From an uncultured Bdellovibrio sp. (lineage in GTDB: Bacteria; Bdellovibrionota; Bdellovibrionia; Bdellovibrionales; Bdellovibrionaceae): 12,029 bases of DNA. The position numbers and the translations under genes were made by a program. Positions 6,241 to 12,004 of the stretch are shown one piece after another. The DNA is taken from positions 1 through 12,029 of the forward strand of contig NZ_CAMLDV010000110.1 of assembly GCF_946478835.1 (NCBI RefSeq), written 5' to 3'. The notes beneath the pieces were generated by a model. It was given only the letters and a program-made list of their open reading frames with translations. It was not told where the DNA came from and made no database searches. The stretch's first letter is position 1. The number at the start of each line of letters is the position of its first letter.

Positions 6241-6810
6241 TTAAGCAATTTGGGCTTTCAACCAATCTTCCATATGACGAACCTCATTTTTAATGAACTT
6301 CTCGTCATGAAAAGTATTGGCTAAGGTCGCAATCCCTTGGCTGCGTGACAAAAGATGCATAGCGAGTTCATCAGCATCTTTTTTGCGACCCGCAGCTAAA
6401 AACTGTCGGCTCAGCCAAGTTTTAAATAAATTCATAAGTTTATTAGCATGAGATTTGGAAGCATGATCCATTTTTGCTAATTCGGTACAAAGAGTTCCCA
6501 CGGGGCAGCCATAAAGCTTTATCTTTGCCTGGTTCATAATCAACATTTGAATAAACTTTCCAATTCGCTCCGCCGGGTTTTGGCCGATGGATTCCCAATT
6601 GTTTAGCATTTCTTGTGTGCGTTCCAGGCGCAACTCAATGACTGCTTCAAGTATTTCATCTTTGGATTTAAAGTGATGATAAAAATTTCCACGCGAGATT
6701 TTCACTTTCGCGGCGATGTCTGCAAAAGAAGTGCGTTCAAAACCTCTATGGTAGAAAAGCAGATCTGCCGCTTCAACGATCTGCCGACGAGTTGTTTTAT
6801 CTAATGCCAT
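6241..6810 (-). CDS. TetR-family repressor upstream of tag
   Basis: A 189-residue TetR/AcrR-type regulator. The N-terminal helix-turn-helix (about 9-54) contains TSFADIAAKVKISRGNFYHH and FKSKDEIL, a clear family match. The C-terminal ligand/dimer domain carries GCPVGTLCTELA (101-112) with Cys102 and Cys108, a motif shared with a subgroup of small-molecule and electrophile-sensing TetR proteins. The gene is first in an operon with tag. Its promoter contains two palindromes, one inside the -35/-10 spacer and one at the transcription start, so negative autoregulation is strongly suggested. AGGTGG lies nine bases before the ATG. The inducer is unknown; an alkylating or electrophilic compound acting through the cysteines is an attractive inference because the downstream gene repairs alkylated DNA. 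Confidence 0.92.
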   Translation of the reverse strand: MALDKTTRRQIVEAADLLFYHRGFERTSFADIAAKVKISRGNFYHHFKSKDEILEAVIELRLERTQEMLNNWESIGQNPAERIGKFIQMLIMNQAKIKLYGCPVGTLCTELAKMDHASKSHANKLMNLFKTWLSRQFLAAGRKKDADELAMHLLSRSQGIATLANTFHDEKFIKNEVRHMEDWLKAQIA

Positions 6811-6833
6811 AAAATACTGCCACCTAGAATTTC

Positions 6834-6857
6834 ACACTAGGACGCTCGTCCTAGTGT
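6834..6857. promoter_or_regulatory. TetR operator O1 (11-bp-arm palindrome)
   Basis: ACACTAGGACG (6834-6844) and CGTCCTAGTGT (6847-6857) form a perfect palindrome with two central bases. It spans about +1 to +24 of the predicted tetR transcript. Its core TAGGAC-N4-GTCCTA is repeated in O2 exactly 30 bases away, centre to centre. Confidence 0.85.
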
Positions 6858-6863
6858 TTGAAT

Positions 6864-6892
6864 AATGTAGGACGCTTGTCCTAATCTGTCAA
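6864..6892 (-). promoter_or_regulatory. Sigma-70 promoter of the tetR-tag operon
   Basis: On the minus strand a perfect -35 TTGACA (6892-6887), a 17-base spacer and -10 TACATT (6869-6864, four of six). The predicted start is near 6857. Operator O2 almost fills the spacer and O1 starts at +1, so bound repressor should exclude RNA polymerase. Confidence 0.8.
6868..6883. promoter_or_regulatory. TetR operator O2 in the promoter spacer
   Basis: TAGGAC-GCTT-GTCCTA, a 16-bp palindrome with the same core as O1 but without its outer CAC/GTG extension. It lies between the -35 and -10 boxes of the tetR promoter. The shorter symmetry suggests weaker binding than O1, or cooperative loading. Confidence 0.8.
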
Positions 6893-6923
6893 GAGCGTGA
6901 TTTTGTTACGGCGGCAAACTGAT

Positions 6924-7376
6924 TTAATTCTTCGACAGCGCAACAGCTTCCGGTTTTAAGTAGATCGTCGCTTTTTGATAGCGCGTAAGATTTGCTGCGG
7001 GTTGATTTGGTTTGCTTGGATAGTTTACGTAAGCGTAGACAGCTGAAGCGTTGACGATTCTTGCAGGCAATGGAACCGGAACGGATGTTCCCGGCGGAAT
7101 TTGTAAAGAAACGATCTCGACCCTTCCAGCGATATCGCTGATTAATTGGTACTTTCGTGCAAACCAATCTGTCGCCGTTTTCGGAAGAGTTCCTGTTACT
7201 GATGGATCATAAATCATCACAATATCCAAAGAAGTCGTGGTGTTTTTGTTAGCACCTTTTTCTGCAACAATATTGAGATCATTCAATGCCTTGACCGTGG
7301 TGGCAGGGGTTTTACGAGCAACTTGAGTTGTACAGGCCGAAGCAAAAAGAAGTGAGAGCAGTAAGAGAATCTTCAT
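6924..7376 (-). CDS. Small lipoprotein of unknown function
   Basis: A 150-residue exported protein. Residues 1-14 form a short signal peptide (MKILLLLSLLFASA) ending at Cys15, a slightly atypical lipobox (ASAC). The mature part has a polar Thr/Lys/Asn-rich linker (16-48), then a compact alpha/beta-looking domain with LDIVMIYDPSV, DWFARKYQLI, VEIVSLQIPPG and a late strand AVYAYVNYPS. The Shine-Dalgarno AGGAGGT, five or six bases before the ATG, is near perfect. The strand layout (hydrophobic strands, a WFA-R-YQL helix, a PG turn) recalls small type VI secretion TssJ-type lipoproteins, but I cannot confirm this and no other secretion genes are nearby, so it is best left unassigned. It lies upstream of tetR on the same strand, with the tetR promoter between, and is divergent from pqiA. 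Confidence 0.75.
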   Translation of the reverse strand: MKILLLLSLLFASACTTQVARKTPATTVKALNDLNIVAEKGANKNTTTSLDIVMIYDPSVTGTLPKTATDWFARKYQLISDIAGRVEIVSLQIPPGTSVPVPLPARIVNASAVYAYVNYPSKPNQPAANLTRYQKATIYLKPEAVALSKN

Positions 7377-7437
7377 GGGTAACCTCCTGCCGAGAGCTCA
7401 ATTATTCTTTCAATTTTTATCGATAAATCAAATAAAA

Positions 7438-7467
7438 AACATAAGTTTTGGAAAAAAGCAGTGACAA
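7438..7467 (-). promoter_or_regulatory. Possible sigma-70 promoter of the small lipoprotein
   Basis: On the minus strand TTGTCA (five of six), an 18-base spacer and TATGTT (four of six). It would give a leader of about 55 bases ending in the strong Shine-Dalgarno. Weak evidence in an AT-rich tract. Confidence 0.3.
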
Positions 7468-7519
7468 TCAACAGCAGAAAAGTAGGTGACGGCAGCGAAT
7501 CAATAAATAAGATACGAGA

Positions 7520-8122
7520 ATGGCAGAGACATCGCGTTCTAGATGCAAAGTGTGCGGCACTCTTCTTCCAACTCCAGAAGGAAAATCGTGGTCTGTGGAA
7601 TGCCCTCGCTGTGGGACTATGAATCGGGTTCCCACGGTCTCCGTGCATGCAACCTTGGTGTTTGCAATGACGGCGTTGATTCTCTATGTACCCGCTAATT
7701 TTTTTCCCTTTGTCAGCTTAGAAATTTACGGCAACAAAAGCACATCCACGGTCTGGCAGGGGATTGTGTCATTAAGCAACGCGGGTTCGTGGGGAGTTGC
7801 CATCATCGTATTTTTGGCAAGCATTCTTATTCCATTCGTAAAGCTGATCATTCTGTTTTACCTAGCCCTCACAGCGAAGAATGGAAAAAATCTTAAACTT
7901 AAAACGAAAATGTATCTGATTGTTGAAGCTATCGGCCGCTGGTCGATGCTGGATATTTTTTTACTCGCGATTTTAGTTTCAATTATGAAGCTGGGTCATT
8001 GGGCTAATGCGGAACCGGAAGTCGGTGCTGGAATATTTGCTTTGGTGGTCGTTTTTACAATGCTTTCTTCAGCGTTCTTTGATCCGGAAGTGCTTTGGGA
8101 GAACGACCGTGAAAAACCTTAA
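7520..8122 (+). CDS. pqiA: PqiA-family inner-membrane protein, single repeat unit
   Basis: A 200-residue membrane protein. A zinc-ribbon-like N-terminus (Cys9, Cys12, Cys28, Cys31 in CKVCG and CPRCG) is followed by four predicted membrane segments at about 43-65, 91-117, 133-155 and 168-187. Family signatures include ANFFPFVSLEIYG, SWGVAIIVFLASILIPFVK and the EAIGRWSMLDIF segment. E. coli PqiA and YebS hold two such units (about 420 residues); this is one unit. PqiA works with PqiB and PqiC in a trans-envelope lipid-transport bridge. The gene overlaps pqiB by 14 bases, so the pair is translationally linked. The start ATG lacks a clear Shine-Dalgarno; a weak -10-like TAAGAT (7508-7513) ends six bases before it, hinting at a leaderless transcript. 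Confidence 0.88.
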   Translation: MAETSRSRCKVCGTLLPTPEGKSWSVECPRCGTMNRVPTVSVHATLVFAMTALILYVPANFFPFVSLEIYGNKSTSTVWQGIVSLSNAGSWGVAIIVFLASILIPFVKLIILFYLALTAKNGKNLKLKTKMYLIVEAIGRWSMLDIFLLAILVSIMKLGHWANAEPEVGAGIFALVVVFTMLSSAFFDPEVLWENDREKP

Positions 8123-8933
8123 AGACACTTGGTATCTTTGGCTGTTTCCACTTTTTGCGGTGATGTTGGCCGGGTGGTTGTTTTGGAACTACTATCGTCA
8201 CCGGGGGCCTACTATCACTATTTACTTTAACGAAGGGACGCGGATTAAACCCGGGAAAACGGAAGTGCGTTTTCGCGGAGTGCAGATTGGTCTTGTTAAG
8301 GATGTGACAATCACATCGGATCTAAAAAAAATCGAAGTGATAGCGGATTTAAATCGTGACGCTAAAAGTTTTGCGCAAGACGGAGCGAAATTCTGGATTG
8401 AATCGCCGCGGATTAGCTTTGAAGAAATCCGCGGGTTAGATACGCTTGTGGAAGGAAGCTATATCGGAGCACTTCCTGGAACTGGGGATGTACAGCGTGA
8501 ATTCACTGGGCGTGAAGCGGCCGATTTAAAATATCCCTTAGATGAAACCGCGGGCTTTAAACTGGAAACTAAAAATGCAGAGTCCATCGGAGAAGGGGAT
8601 CCGGTTTTTTATCGGGGCGTGAACGTAGGCTCTGTTACGAAAGTGGCATTTTCGAAAACGGGACAAACGGTTCTTGTGAACATTCGTGTGCCGTGGACGC
8701 ATGCGAAATTAATTCGTGAAAATACTATCTTTTGGAGAAAATCCGGATTTCAAGGAAAGTTGGGCCTTTTTAAGTCGGAAATAAAGTTAAGCTCGCTCGA
8801 AGCTTTGCTAAAAGGCGGAATTGAATTTGCCACGCCGGAACCTGCAGCGCAAAAGGCGAAACATGCTCAAACATTTCAACTCCAGGCCAATGCTCCGAAG
8901 GATTGGGAAAAGTGGAATCCTGATTTGGATTAG
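8109..8933 (+). CDS. pqiB: PqiB-family MCE-domain protein with two MCE domains
   Basis: A 274-residue protein: one membrane anchor (about 9-27), then two MCE (MlaD-like) domains, at about 34-125 (TITIYFNEG, FRGVQIGLVKDV) and 147-245 (KLETKNAESI, YRGVNVGSVTKV). The LEALLKGGIEFATPE segment is typical of PqiB/YebT. Known PqiB has three MCE domains and a long C-terminal coiled-coil needle. Here there are two and the protein ends about 30 residues later, so the needle is absent. The start is the GTG at 8109, with GGGAG seven bases upstream; the longer frame from 8007 merely shadows pqiA. No PqiC-like lipoprotein follows, and the next gene is convergent five bases away. Hexameric ring formation and lipid transfer between the membranes are inferred from the family. 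Confidence 0.88.
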   Translation: MKNLKDTWYLWLFPLFAVMLAGWLFWNYYRHRGPTITIYFNEGTRIKPGKTEVRFRGVQIGLVKDVTITSDLKKIEVIADLNRDAKSFAQDGAKFWIESPRISFEEIRGLDTLVEGSYIGALPGTGDVQREFTGREAADLKYPLDETAGFKLETKNAESIGEGDPVFYRGVNVGSVTKVAFSKTGQTVLVNIRVPWTHAKLIRENTIFWRKSGFQGKLGLFKSEIKLSSLEALLKGGIEFATPEPAAQKAKHAQTFQLQANAPKDWEKWNPDLD

Positions 8934-8938
8934 TTTAG

Positions 8939-10363
8939 TTAAAGCTGTTGTTTCGCCAAAGTACCAAGAGTTTTAATGGCGGCATCAATTTCCGGTCTCC
9001 AAAGTCTGCCGCAGTTGAGTCTTAAATAATTGCGATAGTTTCCGTTGGCGGAAAAAATCACTCCCGGTGCAATACTAATTTTTTTCGCAGCCGCCGCCTT
9101 GTACAACTCCAGCGAATCAAACTTTTTAGGAAGCTCTAACCAAAGCATGAAGCCACCTTGAGGTTGTGTGAAGCGTGTTTCTTCGGGAAAGTACTTTAAA
9201 ACAGACTGAGAAACTCTATGAAGCTGCTCTTGCAAAACAGGACGAATCTTGCGGAGGTATCTTTCAAATGCTCCTGTCGCCATAAATTCCGCGATCACGT
9301 ATTGCTGGAGACGATTGGCGCCCACGGTGCTGCTTAATTGCAACCGACGGAATTCTTTTTCAAACTTTCCCGGAAGAGCCCATCCAGTTCTGGAGCCCGG
9401 AGAAATAGTTTTAGAAAATGAAGAACAAGAGATTACAATTCCCTCTTCATCAAAAGCGCGAAGAAGTTTGGGACGAACTCCAGAAAATGCAAGATCTCCA
9501 TAGATGTCGTCTTCAATCACGGGCACTCCGAATTTGCTGAAAATTTTAACGAGTTCCCGTTTATTGGCATCGGGAATCACAGATCCCAGAGGATTATTAA
9601 AATTCGGCATCAAAATAGCTGCGCCGATTTTGTATCTTGAAAGAATTTTTTTAACGTCGTCAGGATCAACACCTGTTCTTGCATTTGCAGGAACTTCGAT
9701 GACTTTGTATCCAAGACTTGCGATGGATTGAAGAATTCCAAAGTAATTGGGCGACTCAATCAAGATAGTCTCTCCCGGTTTAAGAATCGCTCTTAAGGCG
9801 AGATGAAGAGAATCCAAAGCTCCGTTGGTAATAGTGACTTCAGAAGCGCTGACTTTGTGGCCTGTGCGCAAAAGACGTTTTGCGATTTGTTGTCTTAACG
9901 GCAGATGGCCAGGGGTAAATTCATACCTCGCATTCACGTCGCTGTGTGTTCTTAAGATGGATCTCGTGATGCGCGCTATGGCCTCATTAGGATGAAGTTC
10001 CGGAGACAAACACGCAGCCCCTAAGAGAACATACTTATCATTGGCGGCCGCTTCAAAAAGATCGGACACCAAATCGGGAATGAGAATAGGGGCGGGCCTT
10101 GTTTGTACATCAGACTCCGGGCGCACCTCTTCGGTTGTCACTATCTTTGAGACGTAAAATCCAGATTGAGGGCGAGATTCGATAACTCCACGGCTTTCAA
10201 GAAGAACGTAGGCTTGTAAGACCGTGTTGATACTGACGTTAAAGAGTTTGCTTTGCTCTCGCACCGAGGCGATTTTTTCTCCGACGCGCAAAGCTCCCAA
10301 TTGGATCTGGGATTCAATTTCTTTCGCCACTGTCTCGTAAAGGAGCTGATCTTTATTTGTCAT
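8939..10363 (-). CDS. MocR-type regulator (GntR helix-turn-helix fused to class I aminotransferase)
   Basis: A 474-residue fusion. The N-terminal GntR winged helix (about 5-73) has IQLGALRVGEKIASVRE, VSINTVLQAYVLLESRG and the SGFYV wing end. A linker (74-110) leads to a fold-type I aminotransferase domain. PLP-binding residues are visible: Asn257 (NFNNPLG), Asp285 and Tyr288 (EDDIYGD), Schiff-base Lys318 (SSFSKTISPG), Arg325 (SRTGW), and Arg448 (LRLN) for a substrate carboxylate. MocR proteins use PLP plus an amino acid or amine as signal and often control a divergent neighbour, here the DUF2917-like gene. Relatives include PdxR, GabR and TauR; which ligand is used cannot be told. There is no Shine-Dalgarno before the ATG, and a -10 box ends six bases upstream, so the mRNA may be leaderless. 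The 3' end lies five bases from pqiB. Confidence 0.94.
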   Translation of the reverse strand: MTNKDQLLYETVAKEIESQIQLGALRVGEKIASVREQSKLFNVSINTVLQAYVLLESRGVIESRPQSGFYVSKIVTTEEVRPESDVQTRPAPILIPDLVSDLFEAAANDKYVLLGAACLSPELHPNEAIARITRSILRTHSDVNARYEFTPGHLPLRQQIAKRLLRTGHKVSASEVTITNGALDSLHLALRAILKPGETILIESPNYFGILQSIASLGYKVIEVPANARTGVDPDDVKKILSRYKIGAAILMPNFNNPLGSVIPDANKRELVKIFSKFGVPVIEDDIYGDLAFSGVRPKLLRAFDEEGIVISCSSFSKTISPGSRTGWALPGKFEKEFRRLQLSSTVGANRLQQYVIAEFMATGAFERYLRKIRPVLQEQLHRVSQSVLKYFPEETRFTQPQGGFMLWLELPKKFDSLELYKAAAAKKISIAPGVIFSANGNYRNYLRLNCGRLWRPEIDAAIKTLGTLAKQQL

Positions 10364-10369
10364 GATTCA

Positions 10370-10397
10370 AATATAACTCACTATTTTGAAAAAACAA
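10370..10397 (-). promoter_or_regulatory. Candidate promoter of the MocR gene, giving a leaderless mRNA
   Basis: On the minus strand TTGTTT (10397-10392), a 16-base spacer and TATATT (10375-10370, five of six). The predicted first base is the A of the start ATG at 10363. This agrees with the missing Shine-Dalgarno. One CTGTACCC repeat lies just upstream of the -35 box. Confidence 0.45.
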
Positions 10398-10399
10398 AA

Positions 10400-10438
10400 C
10401 TGTACCCATTGAAAATCACTATAACTGAATCTGTATCC
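10400..10438. repeat. Direct repeats CTGTACCC / CTGTATCC, candidate MocR sites
   Basis: CTGTACCC (10400-10407) and CTGTATCC (10431-10438) are directly repeated with a 31-base period, about three helical turns. MocR-family dimers commonly bind two directly repeated half-sites between divergent genes. The right copy covers the -35 position of the predicted DUF2917 promoter (activator-like placement); the left copy is just upstream of the MocR gene's own -35. Assignment is inference. Confidence 0.5.
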
Positions 10439-10452
10439 TTTAAGGAAAAAGC

Positions 10453-10458
10453 TATAAA
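10453..10458 (+). promoter_or_regulatory. -10 element for the DUF2917-like gene
   Basis: TATAAA, five of six to consensus, 14 bases after the right-hand CTGTATCC repeat. No -35 match is present at the proper distance, as expected for a promoter that depends on an activator bound at -35. The start would be near 10465, just before the AGGAG at 10468-10472. Confidence 0.4.
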
Positions 10459-10477
10459 TTAGGTCTCAGGAGCCCTT

Positions 10478-10762
10478 ATGCGAAAAACAGATCATTTCCA
10501 GTTACTCAAAGGTGAGATCTATACGCAATCAAAACAGGACGTGGGCATTACGTGTCTGACAGGGAATCTCTGGATTACACAGCCTGGCGTTGGGGAAGAT
10601 ATTGTCCTGTCTCCGGGACAATATTACTGGGCGGAGAAGAGCCACGGCAAATTGGTCCTTCAGGCGCTCTGCGATTCAAGTCTTCAGGTTTCAGGCTGTA
10701 AGGCTCCAGGTGCAAACTATCAGATGTGCACTGTAATAAGTTCCCGCTCTGGAACCGCATAA
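10478..10762 (+). CDS. DUF2917-like small protein, divergent from the MocR regulator
   Basis: A 94-residue protein without signal peptide or membrane segment. The central part has the order of a DUF2917 domain: a strand rich in I/V/L, then CLTGNLWITQPG (26-37), DIVLSPGQYYW (41-51) and LVLQAL (59-64), a small beta-barrel or cupin-like half fold. There are four cysteines: 26, 65, 74 and 83. The biochemical function of DUF2917 is not known. AGGAG sits five bases before the ATG, fixing the start. The gene is divergent from the MocR-type regulator across 114 bases holding direct repeats, so it is the likely regulated partner. The next gene follows after 50 bases on the same strand; a shared transcript is possible, with only a weak hairpin (10773-10794) between them. 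Confidence 0.7.
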   Translation: MRKTDHFQLLKGEIYTQSKQDVGITCLTGNLWITQPGVGEDIVLSPGQYYWAEKSHGKLVLQALCDSSLQVSGCKAPGANYQMCTVISSRSGTA

Positions 10763-10812
10763 TAACTTGCTCCGAAATGCATTTTTATATTTCGTAAAAA
10801 CCCTGTAAAAGA

Positions 10813-11850
10813 ATGGCCATGAAAATACGGGCACGTTTCTTAAAAGTATGGACGATGGCTTTATTGGTTTTTTCAGTATCGGGAGCCAATGCAGACTCTT
10901 TAGAAAATTTCTGCTCTAATCCCTATAAAACGGTCTGTGAACGTCAGCAAAATGCAAAGACACGAACAGGTCGCATCGAAGCCATCGAGAAAAGACTTAG
11001 TGATCGCGCTTTGGATGAGACTTTTGAGTATCTTTATGGTTCCAAAAATCGCCCGAGCTCTTTTACTTTGGATGATATCACTTATATGCCCAAGAAAACC
11101 CAGCGTCGAAGAGCATTGGGAGTTTTCTATGCCTCCTTACGCCAACAATTTCGTGCCTATTTAAAACAAAATCACGTTCCAACGGATTTAGGCATCACCG
11201 AGCTAAAATCGCATCTTTCACGGGCTATCGAACTTTCTAAGGAAATTCCCGAAGAAAACAAAGCGAAGATGCAGGATCTTTTGCAACAGACCCGTTTGAT
11301 CGCATTTAACGATCTTGATCCTGACGAAGAAGGTGCGCTCACAACGTCGGATATCAATAAGATCTATAAGGGATGTACAAAAAATCATTTTCTCGACAAC
11401 GCTTTCGCTGACAGTAATAAAAAAGGCGAAATGTTCGTGATCATTTGTCCGGGTGAGATTGTGGGTTCCATCGAATTTTCCAACGACTATGAAATTCCGC
11501 AAAAGTATCAGCTTGTTCCTTTGATAATGACCTTGGGCCATGAGCTTTCTCACCATTTTGATTTCAGTGTTATGCCAGAGGCTTACAGCACTACTTTAAA
11601 ATCTGTGATGGCGATGAAGGACGAGCTGAAGCACAGTAAGATTGAGAACTATATGGGAGAGATTACCGCCGACCTTTGGGGTATTAAGAGCTTTGTAGTT
11701 GCGACACGGAATATGGAGCCTGAGTTTCAGATGGCTTTTATCAAAGGTGCCGTCAATGATCTGTGCAGTACAGAGGACGATGGCATTCACCCTTCGGGAG
11801 AATTTCGTATCAATCGACTCTTGCCACCTTATATTTGCCCTGCTCGATAG
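10813..11850 (+). CDS. Exported HExxH zinc metallopeptidase, M13-like, with EF-hand-like loop
   Basis: A 345-residue secreted or periplasmic protein. A signal peptide (about 1-27) ends at ANA-D. An N-terminal helical region (45-165) is followed by a loop DPDEEGALTTSD (169-180) that fits the EF-hand calcium-loop pattern. The catalytic part has HELSHH with zinc ligands His243 and His247 and base Glu244. GEITAD supplies third ligand Glu283 and Asp287, the ExxxD of gluzincins such as M13. Near the end, HPSGEFRIN (326-334) with Arg332 recalls the M13 HSPxxFRV motif. Six cysteines (34, 42, 188, 212, 318, 342) suggest disulfides outside the cytoplasm. At 345 residues it is about half the size of neprilysin-type M13 enzymes. 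The first ATG is used here; a second in-frame ATG lies two codons on. No strong Shine-Dalgarno precedes either. The substrate is unknown; a role in degrading prey or environmental protein is speculation. Confidence 0.75.
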   Translation: MAMKIRARFLKVWTMALLVFSVSGANADSLENFCSNPYKTVCERQQNAKTRTGRIEAIEKRLSDRALDETFEYLYGSKNRPSSFTLDDITYMPKKTQRRRALGVFYASLRQQFRAYLKQNHVPTDLGITELKSHLSRAIELSKEIPEENKAKMQDLLQQTRLIAFNDLDPDEEGALTTSDINKIYKGCTKNHFLDNAFADSNKKGEMFVIICPGEIVGSIEFSNDYEIPQKYQLVPLIMTLGHELSHHFDFSVMPEAYSTTLKSVMAMKDELKHSKIENYMGEITADLWGIKSFVVATRNMEPEFQMAFIKGAVNDLCSTEDDGIHPSGEFRINRLLPPYICPAR

Positions 11851-12004
11851 ATGCACCCCCGGTGGAAACAGCAAAACAAAATTTACTATATTAGTATTGA
11901 AAAACTGATAACGAATTAAACATGCTTAATCTAGCCTGATTCAGCTATCTATTGTGTTACTTCATCGATATGACCAGGTTTCACAAAACACTAGAGGGGA
12001 TAAA

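Noticed and set aside
8007..8108. 34-residue N-terminal extension of PqiB
   Set aside because: It lies wholly within pqiA in another frame; the GTG at 8109 with GGGAG gives the normal anchor-first layout.
10773..10794. Hairpin CGAAAT/ATTTCG as a terminator after the DUF2917-like gene
   Set aside because: The stem is AT-rich with a ten-base loop and is followed by TAAAAA rather than a T-tract.
11854..11864. CACC-CCC-GGTG hairpin after the peptidase
   Set aside because: Only four base pairs with a three-base loop and followed by A-rich, not T-rich, sequence; too weak to call a terminator.
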